Positions 44,641-53,120 of a DNA stretch of 64,000 nt are shown one piece after another. A model generated the notes under the pieces. It did no database searches and was not told the DNA's origin. It was given only the letters and a program-made list of their open reading frames with translations. Within the stretch, counting starts at the first letter, position 1, and every line of letters begins with the position of its first letter. Both the position numbers and the translations under genes were made by a program. Source of the stretch: Thermogemmatispora onikobensis (GTDB lineage Bacteria > Chloroflexota > Ktedonobacteria > Ktedonobacterales > Ktedonobacteraceae); the NCBI RefSeq assembly GCF_001748285.1, contig NZ_BDGT01000025.1:1-64000 (forward strand). The letters are read 5' to 3'.

Positions 44641-45933
44641 TTACTCTTCCGAGACCGGCTGGCTCTCAGTGGCGTGAGGTGTGGCTTCGACGCTTCCAGA
44701 GCCAGTGCTCTCCCGAGAGAGAGAGACGATCTCGGGAGTGGGCGAGGTGACCATAGTACCAGCCGGCAAGACTGGTACCGCTTGCTTATTGTCCCCGGCC
44801 TGGACACCCGTTGTCAATTCCTGGGTATGCAAGCTAGGATCATTGTACTGCGGCAGCTTTAGCTCCTGGCGGATGAGGCGGATCGCCTGGTAAACCACAG
44901 CGGGCTTGAGCGAGAGCTGCTGCGCGATGGTACGATGGACGCCGATTGGAGGCACAGGGAGAAACGGCTCATACAGGGCTCGGATCTTCGCCAGTTCTTC
45001 GCTGTTCCCTCGGTAAGGCTGGACCTCCCACCAGCTTGGCAGCCCCTCGCGCTCGCGCAGGGCCTTCACGATCTTCTTCACTGCCGATTTAGGGATACTC
45101 AGCTCATGGGCAATCCGTGTACGGATGCCATCGAACTCAACAGGCTGGGCCAACTCCTTGTAGCGCGCTTCGACCAGGGCCACCTGCTCTGGAGTAGGCA
45201 CGAACGGAGCCGGCGGAGGAGTTTTTTCGTGCTTGGGCTTGACCGGCTGTGGGAGAGGCTTCGCTGCTTTTGCGGGCTCCTTTGCCTGCCGATGATGGGG
45301 ATGGGGATGGTGGTGGGAAGCCTGGCCCGATCCTGGCCGGGTGCTCCCTTTCCCGCTGGGGCCGAAGCCGAAGCCAGCAGCAGCGCCAGTAGATCTGGAG
45401 AAAGGGCCGCTCTGGCGGGGACCACGTGCAGGACCGCTCTCCACGGGAGAGCGTGGACGCTGGCCCAACGTAGAGTAACCGCCGCGGAAGAGAGGACCTC
45501 GGCGCTCCGCTTCCCAGTATTGAGCGGGGCCGCGTGGCCCTGGCCAGTCCCGTTCCCGTTCCCGCTCTCGCTCTGCACGCAGAGGGCGCTCCGCAGCTCG
45601 TGGCCGTGGGCCTTCTCGCCCTGGGGGGCGCGTCTCGGCAGGGAAGCGGGAGGCTGGTCCCTGCGGTGAGCGGAAACGCGCAGGTGGCTCTGGCTCACTG
45701 ACCTTGATATCCTGCAGATGATCAAGCCAGTGGTTCGTCCCTCCCGGAGAACTGGGGGGACGCGGGGGCGGCGGCACTGGACGGGGCGCGCTCACTGGTC
45801 TCTGCGGCCCTGTTTTAGTGACCTGCTTCTCTCTCCGCGATTTCTGATTACACTCAGGGCAAAGGGCATCTTTAGCATTAACCGACTGGAATCGCTTGCC
45901 GCAGTTGATGCAGCGCATCTTGACTTTACTCAT
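44641..45933 (-). CDS. Zinc-ribbon protein with two helix-turn-helix-like repeats
   Basis: 430 residues from the ATG at 45933 (GGGAG upstream). A zinc ribbon (CINCGKRFQSVNAKDALCPEC) is followed by a ~200-residue Arg/Pro/Gly-rich, positively charged region. Then come two similar ~45-residue units: EARYKELAQPVEFDGIRTRIAHELSIPKSAVKKIVKALRE and RALYEPFLPVPPIGVHRTIAQQLSLKPAVVYQAIRLIRQE. Each contains a predicted helix-turn-helix (I-AxxLSIPKSAVxxIV / IAQQLSLKPAVVYQAI). A basic linker plus HTH pair suggests nucleic-acid binding. No named family is recognised. The C-terminus is Thr/Ser/Glu-rich. Confidence 0.7.
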   Translation of the reverse strand: MSKVKMRCINCGKRFQSVNAKDALCPECNQKSRREKQVTKTGPQRPVSAPRPVPPPPRPPSSPGGTNHWLDHLQDIKVSEPEPPARFRSPQGPASRFPAETRPPGREGPRPRAAERPLRAERERERERDWPGPRGPAQYWEAERRGPLFRGGYSTLGQRPRSPVESGPARGPRQSGPFSRSTGAAAGFGFGPSGKGSTRPGSGQASHHHPHPHHRQAKEPAKAAKPLPQPVKPKHEKTPPPAPFVPTPEQVALVEARYKELAQPVEFDGIRTRIAHELSIPKSAVKKIVKALREREGLPSWWEVQPYRGNSEELAKIRALYEPFLPVPPIGVHRTIAQQLSLKPAVVYQAIRLIRQELKLPQYNDPSLHTQELTTGVQAGDNKQAVPVLPAGTMVTSPTPEIVSLSRESTGSGSVEATPHATESQPVSEE

Positions 45934-45995
45934 GCAGTTCTCCCTGTACCGCTGGATACAAGAACTTCTCTCACTCGCGTCGGAATGCACTTCCT

Positions 45996-46023
45996 AGTAT
46001 AGCAGCTTTACCCGGAGCGTCAA
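45996..46023 (-). promoter_or_regulatory. Promoter of the zinc-ribbon/HTH - HIT pair
   Basis: Minus strand: -35 TTGACG (46018-46023), 16-bp spacer, -10 TATACT (45996-46001) with TGC before it. The start would be ~55 nt before the ATG at 45933. Confidence 0.6.
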
Positions 46024-46097
46024 TTGTCTTAGAAAAAGATCCTGTTTCCCCATTGATATTGCCGAGTGCGCAATAATGCTTAGTACCGGAACATCTG

Positions 46098-49000
46098 TCA
46101 ATTGTCCGCTCCCGGGGAAGGCTGACGCCCGTTCTGGAAAAAGCGGTAAACCTCTTCCAGCCGATCAGTGCGACGCGCGGGGGGGAGGGCCTGCAAAATC
46201 AGCCGGCCATAGCTCTTCGTATAGATGCGGCTATCGAGAATGGCCATGACGCCGCGATCCTCGCGCGTGCGCAGCAAACGGCCCAAGCCCTGCTTGAGGC
46301 GCAGCACGGCCTGGGGGAGAACGTAGGAACCAAACCAATTCTCGCCAGCCGCTTTCATAAGCGCGATGCGGGCGGCGTGGACCGGGTCGTCGGGCGGGTC
46401 GAACGGCAGCTTGTCGATGACCACCAGCGAGAGGGCTTCCCCGGGGATATCGACCCCTTCCCAGAAGCTTTTGAGGCCGAAGAGGAGCGCGGGCTCCGCT
46501 CTGAACTGGCGCAGCAGCTCACTGCGCGGCCAATCGCCCTGGCGTAGCAAGCGGAAAGGCAGGGCGCTTCCCTGCAGCAGCTCGTAGACTGCATCCAGCA
46601 TACGCTGGCTGGAGAAGAGCAAGAAGGCGCGGCCTTGGGAAGCATTGACCAGGTGCAGCATTTCCGCGGCGATGGCCTCGATATAGCGTCGCACGGCCTC
46701 GCCCCCGCCGTAGGCTGGTTCGGGCAGATGGCGCGGCAGGTAAAGCAGGGCGTTCTGCTCGTAGTCAAAGGTCGGAGGAAGAATCTGTTCTTCTACCTCT
46801 GGCATCTCCTCATAGCTGAGGCCGATGCGCTGTCGAAAGTAAGCGAAGTGGGGACCTTTCTCCTCTGGCCGCAGCGGATGGGGTCCCGTGGTGGCCAGGG
46901 TGGCCGAGGTGAAGATGAGGACTGGGGTTTTCAACAGTTTCTCGCGCAGCCAGGAGGTCACATCGAGCGGAGCCGCTGAGACCTCGATATGGCTGCCGCG
47001 TTGCCCTGGTTGCATCACGCGCTCTAGGTAATAGACATAGCGCTCGGGATGATTGACGGCGAACACGGTGCGAATGTGCTCAGCCAGATTCTGCGTGCGC
47101 TTGAGCAGTCGATCGTAGAGGGTGCTCTCCTTTTCGGGCAGGTCGCGGGGGCGCTCCTGGCGTAGAGAATCGGCGAGCTGGGCGATGACTGTCGCTAGCT
47201 GCAATCCTTCCTCCAGTGGTTCTTGGAGGTTCAAGCGGGCACCAGGTCCGTAGGAACGAGCCAACTGCTCCAGGCGGCGCCAGGTTGTGAGCCAGGCGCG
47301 CTCGGCCTCGTCCTGGAGGCTCAAGCGGCTATGCTCCTTCAGCATGCGCTGGGCGAGCAGGGTGCGGATCTGGTTGGGGCTGATGGTGATAGTGAAGGCC
47401 CGGGTTGCCTCCTCTTCAAGATGGTGAGCTTCGTCCAGCACGATGATATCGCGCTCGGGGAGCAGGTGGCCCTCCAGGGCTGCATCGAGCAGCAGCAGCG
47501 TGTGATTCACCACGATGATCTGCGCCTGCTCGGCGCGCAGGCGCATCTGCCGGACGTAGCAGTCGAAGAAGAAAGGGCATTTGCTCCAGGCGCACTGGTC
47601 GCGCTCGGCCACAACCCGGCTACGCAGGTCGGCGGAGAGAGGGAAATCGAGGCTCTCAATATCGCCGTTGAAATCGGCGCCGGGGTCCTGGGTCAGCTCG
47701 TAGAGCCGGCGAAACTCGCGATTTTTGGCGTAGAGCTGCATGCCGAGGCGCTCGCTTTCGAGGCGATCCAGACAAAGATAGTTGCCCATACCTTTGACCA
47801 GGGCCGCCTCAAAAGGCTTGATGTGCTGCTGGACGAAAGGAATATCTTTGTAAAAGAGCTGCTCTTGAAGTGCTTTGTTGGCAGTGCTGATAATGGCTAC
47901 GCGGCCCGAGCGAACGATGGGAACAAGGTAGGCCAGCGATTTGCCGGTGCCGGTGGCCGCTTCGAGGATGGCGTGGTGCCTTTGCTCCAGCGCGCGGGCC
48001 ACAAGCTCGGCCATAGCGATTTGGGCGGGCCGCTCTTCGTAGCCTGGCAAACGGCGCGAGAGGATACCGCCCTGGCGCAGGTCAGCGCGTACGATGGTCA
48101 GCAGACCTTCCTCTTCTTCTACCTCTGCAGGCTTCTCATGTGTCGATGGGACTGGACTATCAGATCCAGGCTCCTGGGAAGGAGCTGCGGGAGCTGGGCG
48201 AGCAGGAATAGCGGTGGCCGGGATGGTTGAAGCCACATGGTGCGAGGCAGCGGGGCTGTTCTCGCTGGGCGAGGTCGTCCGTACTGGCGGTGGAGGTTGG
48301 ATGATTGGCGGTACCATTCCACGCTCGCGCTCTTGAGCCTGGTAGCGATGGGGCAGACCCTTGATGGCGGCCAGACAGGCGTCGGTAAAAGCGCGCACGT
48401 GGGGAAAGCGCTCCCCAGGATCAGAGGCCAGGGCCTGCAGTAGCACTGCTTCCAGCTCTGGTGAAAGCGTCGGGTTCAGGTTGCGCGGCCTGATCAGCTG
48501 CTGGCGTTCCTGCTGAGCGAGCAGTTCTGCGGCTGTCCGTCCCTCATAGGGAGGGCGCCCGCAGAGCCAGTGATAGACCAGGGCCGCCAGAGCATACTGA
48601 TCGCTGGCCGGCAGAGGAGAGCCGCGCAGATGCTCCGGGGCTTTATAGGGCAAAGCTGCAGGCTCGTCGTCGTAAGTCAGGTACCCGTCGCGGCAAGCCA
48701 GAGCAAAGTCGGTCAGCACTGCATGGATAGGCTCGCCAAGAATGCAGCCCGGGTGGAGATTGCCATGCACCACCTTGCGCTGATGTGCCATATGCAAGGC
48801 ATCGCCAATGGAGAGCAACACCGGCAGAATCTGCTCGGGGGATAGGCAGTCCTGTCCCTGAAAATAGTGTGCAATGTCCTCGCTGGGAAGATCGTGCAAC
48901 ACGAGATAACCGTAGCACCGATCGCTGCCGGGCTGGTTGAAGAAGCCGTAGTCTCTCACCGAAGCAATAGCGCGGTTGCCGGCAAGTCTTTTCAGGTGGC

Positions 49001-49184
49001 GTGCTCGTTCCTGAAAAAGCTGCTGGTCGGCCTCGGTAAGCAAGGGGAGAGCACTGACCTTGAGAAAGATCTCGGCGCGAGCGCGTTTCGCTGGCTGACA
49101 GCGGTAAAGGGTGCCACCGGCATTCTCCTTGATTTTCTCGGCGATGGTGTAGGAATCAATCTGGTGCAAGTCTAGACCTGCCAT
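46098..49184 (-). CDS. Pseudokinase - DinG/XPD-type iron-sulfur helicase fusion
   Basis: 1028 residues from the ATG at 49184 (GGGGGAG about 10 nt upstream). Residues ~5-280 have the Ser/Thr kinase fold order but degenerate catalysis. HRDLKPxN is replaced by HGNLHPGC (Asp to Asn, Lys to His, Asn to Cys, 140-147), DFG is DFA (159-161) and the glycine loop is poor, while APE and DQYALAALVYHWLCGRPPYEG are kept. After a ~95-residue Pro-rich linker comes a complete superfamily 2 helicase: Walker A ATGTGKS (410-416), four Cys for a 4Fe-4S cluster (471, 531, 536, 542), DEAH (584-587) and the C-terminal GLGRLLRTREDRGVMAILDSR. The helicase part matches DinG, a 5'-3' DNA helicase acting on R-loops and forks. 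The fusion suggests a helicase controlled through a pseudokinase. Confidence 0.9.
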   Translation of the reverse strand: MAGLDLHQIDSYTIAEKIKENAGGTLYRCQPAKRARAEIFLKVSALPLLTEADQQLFQERARHLKRLAGNRAIASVRDYGFFNQPGSDRCYGYLVLHDLPSEDIAHYFQGQDCLSPEQILPVLLSIGDALHMAHQRKVVHGNLHPGCILGEPIHAVLTDFALACRDGYLTYDDEPAALPYKAPEHLRGSPLPASDQYALAALVYHWLCGRPPYEGRTAAELLAQQERQQLIRPRNLNPTLSPELEAVLLQALASDPGERFPHVRAFTDACLAAIKGLPHRYQAQERERGMVPPIIQPPPPVRTTSPSENSPAASHHVASTIPATAIPARPAPAAPSQEPGSDSPVPSTHEKPAEVEEEEGLLTIVRADLRQGGILSRRLPGYEERPAQIAMAELVARALEQRHHAILEAATGTGKSLAYLVPIVRSGRVAIISTANKALQEQLFYKDIPFVQQHIKPFEAALVKGMGNYLCLDRLESERLGMQLYAKNREFRRLYELTQDPGADFNGDIESLDFPLSADLRSRVVAERDQCAWSKCPFFFDCYVRQMRLRAEQAQIIVVNHTLLLLDAALEGHLLPERDIIVLDEAHHLEEEATRAFTITISPNQIRTLLAQRMLKEHSRLSLQDEAERAWLTTWRRLEQLARSYGPGARLNLQEPLEEGLQLATVIAQLADSLRQERPRDLPEKESTLYDRLLKRTQNLAEHIRTVFAVNHPERYVYYLERVMQPGQRGSHIEVSAAPLDVTSWLREKLLKTPVLIFTSATLATTGPHPLRPEEKGPHFAYFRQRIGLSYEEMPEVEEQILPPTFDYEQNALLYLPRHLPEPAYGGGEAVRRYIEAIAAEMLHLVNASQGRAFLLFSSQRMLDAVYELLQGSALPFRLLRQGDWPRSELLRQFRAEPALLFGLKSFWEGVDIPGEALSLVVIDKLPFDPPDDPVHAARIALMKAAGENWFGSYVLPQAVLRLKQGLGRLLRTREDRGVMAILDSRIYTKSYGRLILQALPPARRTDRLEEVYRFFQNGRQPSPGADN

Positions 49185-49580
49185 CAATGGCTCTCCCCCA
49201 CAACTGAACAGATGTTTGTGCTGCTTGTGCCAGTATATCACAGCTGTCGTTGGGGGACAATGTCAGACTGGGCGGGCGGGGCGATGGCGAGACCTGGCGG
49301 TAGGTGGGGGCCTGCTGCTTTCCCTCCCAGCACGCCACTTGACAGAAGTGCCAGAGTCAGCTATTTTAGCGTCAACGAGACACGCATTGTGAGGAGCGTG
49401 GCACAACACGCAATGGATGAGCGAGCGGGCGCCAGGCCGGGGAAAGGTGCACGCTTCTCGCAGTGAGCCACCTGACCTGAAGACCGACGCAGCTTGCTCT
49501 CGCGACGCTCATCCTGAGTGTGGCCTCTTTTCACCGCTGAGCTGTCTCCTGGCTTTCTTACTTTATTCCAAACAACAACT
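49185..49580. other. Divergent region between kinase-helicase and Nudix genes
   Basis: 396 bp. It carries the leftward promoter at 49232-49260. A clear rightward promoter or ribosome site for the Nudix gene was not found. Confidence 0.5.
49232..49260 (-). promoter_or_regulatory. Promoter of the pseudokinase-helicase gene
   Basis: Minus strand: -35 TTGTCC (49255-49260), 17-bp spacer, -10 TATACT (49232-49237) with TGA before it. The start would be ~40 nt before the ATG at 49184. Confidence 0.55.
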
Positions 49581-50312
49581 ATGGGTGAGCAGAACGAGCA
49601 GATGAGCAGTGGGCAGAGCCAGACACCGAGTGCAGAGGCCCAGGCCCATCATTATGATCCCTCGAAGTATGAGCGGCCATCGGTGACCGTTGACGTGGTG
49701 ATGATGAGCATTCGCCAATCCGATCTGCAAGTGCTGCTGGTCAAGCGGCGCTCCTGGCCGTATGAGGGGATGTGGGCTATTCCGGGTGGCTTTGTACATA
49801 TTGATGAGTCGCTGGAGGATGCAGCCAAGCGTGAGCTGCATGAGGAGACAGGCGTCCAGGACGTCTATCTGGAGCAGCTCTATACCTTTGGCGATCCTGG
49901 ACGCGATCCGCGCATGCGGGTGATCACGGTCGTTTACTACGCACTTCTCGATTCGGAGCGCTTGCAGGTACGCGCAGCGGATGATGCCAGTGATGTCGGC
50001 TGGTTTTCCATGTACAATCTGCCGGAGCTGGCTTTTGATCACGCCAAGATTCTGGCCTACACGCTCCAGCGGATTCGGGGCAAGCTGGAGTATACGACCA
50101 TCGCCTTTAACTTGCTACCGGAGCAGTTCACGCTGCGCGAGCTGCAGCGCGTTTACGAAATCATTCTTCACCGCAAGTTGGACAAGCGTAATTTCCGCAA
50201 GAAGATTCTCTCCACCGGTATTCTGGAGGATACGGGGGCCAAGAAAATGGAAGGAACCCACCGACCCGCCCGCCTCTATCGTTTCAATCCGGCGGCAGTC
50301 GCGCGCCAGTAG
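49581..50312 (+). CDS. Nudix-domain protein with winged helix, NrtR-like
   Basis: 243 residues from the ATG at 49581; no good Shine-Dalgarno is visible and the start is uncertain. The Nudix domain (35-160) has an intact box: G70, E76, R84-E85-L86 and E88-E89-x-G91. The C-terminal ~65 residues (FTLRELQRVYEIIL, KRNFRKKILSTGILEDTG) form the winged helix of the NrtR family, which represses NAD-synthesis genes and is released by ADP-ribose. An intact box means it may still hydrolyse a nucleotide sugar. It is divergent from the pseudokinase-helicase. No NAD gene is in the window, so its target is elsewhere or is that neighbour. Confidence 0.85.
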   Translation: MGEQNEQMSSGQSQTPSAEAQAHHYDPSKYERPSVTVDVVMMSIRQSDLQVLLVKRRSWPYEGMWAIPGGFVHIDESLEDAAKRELHEETGVQDVYLEQLYTFGDPGRDPRMRVITVVYYALLDSERLQVRAADDASDVGWFSMYNLPELAFDHAKILAYTLQRIRGKLEYTTIAFNLLPEQFTLRELQRVYEIILHRKLDKRNFRKKILSTGILEDTGAKKMEGTHRPARLYRFNPAAVARQ

Positions 50313-50408
50313 GGCGGGGCGGCGGGAGCTGGGGAGGCGAGGGCGCCGCTCGCGTCTTGCCTGGTTGCTATAGCGCTTTCTTCCTCCCCGCTAGAGAAAA
50401 GGCGAGAT

Positions 50409-51257
50409 CTATCTCTGTCGAGACGATTTGTCAGGCGGCTGCTGGGCTCCATTCTGGTCACTCCTCGTGGACTGCAGGGCAGGCGTAGCCTCTTCGGCGC
50501 TGGGCCTTCCTTGGCGAGCGCCTGGCAGCTCGAGCAGCGTCAGCAGGTCTGTCAGCGAGTGTATGAGAAGGCAGTCGACATCACTGCTGCGCAGGCGATG
50601 GGAGCGATCGAGCAGCACAGGTGTAATGCCCGCAGAGCGAGCGCCGAGCACATCATGGATGTAGGAGTCGCCGATGTGCAACGTGTAATCAGCAATAGCA
50701 TTGGCCCGCTTTAGCGCCGTTTCATAGAGCAATGTCGATGGCTTGGCGTAGCGGGCAACAGCTGAGATGATCACGCAGTCGAAGAAGCGCGTCAGGCGGT
50801 GACGATGCAGGATGGAGCCGAGGCTGATGCCCCAGTCTGAGATCACGCCAAGCGTATAGTGATGGTGTTGCAGTACCTCCAGCGTGGGCACGACGTCGGG
50901 AAAGACTTCCCAGCTCGTATGTGCCGCAAACTCCTCCGTGATGGCTCGTGCCAGCTCGTAGAGGCGCTGCTCTCTGCGCTCATCGACGGCCTGGCGAAGC
51001 ATACTGACGTAGTAACCCAGCCACAGCTCATTGATGGCCTGCTCGCTGGCCCAGGTATGGCGATCCAGGCGGACCTGGCGGTAGAAGAAGTCTTCCGCCT
51101 CGATCAGGCCCTGCTTGAGGCGTGGCAGATCAACGTCCAGGCCAGCCCGCTGGCAGACCTGCTGGCAGATTTCGACAACAGAAGGGTAGGGTTGCAGGAG
51201 CGTCTGACCAGCATCAAAGAAAATCGTGCGGATTGCCTGGGGTTGCTCAAGACGCAT
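50409..51257 (-). CDS. HAD-like hydrolase, HDHD3-type
   Basis: 282 residues from the ATG at 51257 (GAGG 5 nt upstream). The nucleophile motif reads FFDAGQTLL: the first Asp is kept but the usual second Asp (DxD) is Gly. A helical cap follows, then motif II VISDWG, the Lys of ARYAKPSTLLYE and GDSYIHDVLGA. Loss of the second Asp is known in the HDHD3-like branch and in non-phosphatase HAD enzymes, so classic phosphatase activity is doubtful. The C-terminal ~50 residues are polar and low-complexity. It lies convergent to the Nudix gene. Confidence 0.8.
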   Translation of the reverse strand: MRLEQPQAIRTIFFDAGQTLLQPYPSVVEICQQVCQRAGLDVDLPRLKQGLIEAEDFFYRQVRLDRHTWASEQAINELWLGYYVSMLRQAVDERREQRLYELARAITEEFAAHTSWEVFPDVVPTLEVLQHHHYTLGVISDWGISLGSILHRHRLTRFFDCVIISAVARYAKPSTLLYETALKRANAIADYTLHIGDSYIHDVLGARSAGITPVLLDRSHRLRSSDVDCLLIHSLTDLLTLLELPGARQGRPSAEEATPALQSTRSDQNGAQQPPDKSSRQR

Positions 51258-51641
51258 AGTCACCTCTTTTCCAGTCTGCTCGTTCGTTCGAGAGCGAGCA
51301 AGCGAGTTGCGCCATTCTGCCGGCTTTCAGCCGCCAGCCTGAACAGACGAGAGCCTGTCACTTCCTCCTCATCATGACCGAGGGATTGATCGCCTTAGCT
51401 GCTGGATCGGCTCCTATGATGCTCCCGGTTCCCTGGTTTGCAGGGAGTGCCGCGTAGGGAAGGGGCTGGACGAGACAGCGGAGGCTGAGGCGACGCCGTC
51501 ATTGTGAACGTTCCGCGAGTGGCTTGGCCTCATGTTTTTCTGCCTCCAGCGCTGTGGCCTGGAGCAGCAGGCTCTCTCTCCTCAGGCAGGCCCACTGGTA
51601 GAGCGGCGGCCAGTGGGCCTGCCTGATCTATTTTCCCGCTC
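51258..51641. other. Gap with long terminator-like palindrome
   Basis: 384 bp between the class V aminotransferase and the HAD gene. The only strong feature is the 16-bp hairpin at 51583-51625. Confidence 0.5.
51583..51625 (-). terminator. Hairpin after the aminotransferase gene
   Basis: Perfect 16-bp arms CAGGCAGGCCCACTGG (51583-51598) and CCAGTGGGCCTGCCTG (51610-51625) with an 11-nt loop, 16 nt beyond the stop at 51642. There is no U-tract on the minus strand; on the plus strand ATCTATTTT follows, but no rightward gene ends there. Confidence 0.6.
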
Positions 51642-52880
51642 TCAGGCGTCCCCGGATGGTCGTTCTTCTTTGCTGTAGACCGCGGCGGCGGCGGTCAGAG
51701 CTGCCCCGGCCTGGACCGGCCAATCGTATGAGGGCAAGAGTTGCTCAAGGGCCGCCAGTACCGTCTCAACATTCTTACGGCAGGCGTTGTAGCCCATCAA
51801 TCCGATACGGAGCAGCTGCCCTTTCAGGGAGCCGAGGCCGCCGCCGACCTCGATACTGTACCCGGTCAGCAGTTGCTGGCGCAGCAGGCTCTCGGAGACC
51901 GAGGAAGGGAGGCGAACGGCGGTCAGCACGGGGAGCTCGTAGCCGGGGCGGGGTAGCAGGGTAAGGCCCAGGGCCTGTAAACCAGCGCGTAGCGCCTCCC
52001 CATGAAGGCGGTGACGCTGCCAGCGGGCCTCAAGCCCCTCTTCAAGCACAATACGTAAAGCCTCATGCATAGTGAAGAGTAGATTGCTGCAGGCCGTGTG
52101 ATGATAGGCATGATCGCCGTTCCAATAGCGCTGGAGAGCCAGCAGATCAAGATAATAGCTCTGTACCGGTTTGCGGCGCCGCTTGATTGCCTCAACAGCG
52201 CGCGCGTTCAGGGTCAGCGGGGCCAGGCCAGGGAGGGCGCCGAGGCATTTCTGGCTGCCCGCGTAGCAAGCGTCGATCTTCATCTGCTCGACATTGATGG
52301 GGATGCCCCCCAGACCCGAGACCGCGTCGACGACGAAGAGCGCCTCGTGGGCATGTGTGATGCGCTCCAGCTCTTCCAAAGGCTGGAGCAGGCCCGTGGA
52401 GGTCTCCGCAATGGCCGTGGCGAACAGCTTCGCCTCGGGATGCCTGGCAAACGCTGCGGCCACTTGCTGCGGATCGAGCGGCTGCCCCGGCTCGCTCTCC
52501 AGCAGAATCACCCGGGCCCCGATCCGCTGGGCGATTTCTGCAATCTTTCCACTGAAGAAGCCCAGGCTTCCAGCGATGAGCGTATCACCCTCCTCTAGCA
52601 GATTGCAGAGCACAGCCTCTGCGCCTGCAAAGCCTGAGCCAGAGACACAGAGCGTCAGCTCATTCTGTGTCTGAAAAACCTGGCGCAGCTGGTTGGCGAT
52701 GGCGCCGAGTGTGTCAAGCAGAAAAGGATCGAGATGCCCCAGCTGCGGAGCGGAGGCTGCGAGCAGGACGCGCGGATCAACGTTACAGGGTCCTGGCCCG
52801 AGCAACAGTCGATAGGGGGGATGAAGTTCCGAGAAAGTGCTCTGGATGAGAGACGTCTGACCCGGCAGTAGTGGAGTCAT
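51642..52880 (-). CDS. Class V aminotransferase (alanine-glyoxylate / serine-pyruvate type)
   Basis: PLP-dependent enzyme of 412 residues. The N-terminal LLLGPGPCNVDPRVL, the cofactor-holding VSGSGFAGAEA, AIAETSTGLLQPLEEL, the VVDAVSGLGG Asp and the Schiff-base Lys in GSQKCLG all match the alanine-glyoxylate / serine-glyoxylate group. It would remove glyoxylate or transfer amino groups in serine/glycine metabolism. No clear ribosome site precedes the ATG. It stands alone, ended by a long hairpin. Confidence 0.9.
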   Translation of the reverse strand: MTPLLPGQTSLIQSTFSELHPPYRLLLGPGPCNVDPRVLLAASAPQLGHLDPFLLDTLGAIANQLRQVFQTQNELTLCVSGSGFAGAEAVLCNLLEEGDTLIAGSLGFFSGKIAEIAQRIGARVILLESEPGQPLDPQQVAAAFARHPEAKLFATAIAETSTGLLQPLEELERITHAHEALFVVDAVSGLGGIPINVEQMKIDACYAGSQKCLGALPGLAPLTLNARAVEAIKRRRKPVQSYYLDLLALQRYWNGDHAYHHTACSNLLFTMHEALRIVLEEGLEARWQRHRLHGEALRAGLQALGLTLLPRPGYELPVLTAVRLPSSVSESLLRQQLLTGYSIEVGGGLGSLKGQLLRIGLMGYNACRKNVETVLAALEQLLPSYDWPVQAGAALTAAAAVYSKEERPSGDA

Positions 52881-53120
52881 CGAAGAAAAAGCCTACCTTT
52901 CGCTCAGAGAAATAGTGCAAACATACCCTCTCCATCGTTGTGGCCCTTCTCTCCTCACGGAAGTAGGATAGCACATCGCAGCCATCTTTGCCGGTATCAG
53001 AGGGCCGTCATGGTGCTCAGGCTGGGAGAGAGGGCTGAAGGAGGCGCCAGAGCCGGTGGAGCGGCTGGGGAGAGGTGCGGATATGTGTGCCTGAGACAAT
53101 CAGCCCCCTGCTTCCGTAGT

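Noticed and set aside
51583-51634. Rightward intrinsic terminator
   Set aside because: The T-rich ATCTATTTT follows on the plus strand, but no plus-strand gene ends there; the hairpin fits the leftward aminotransferase.
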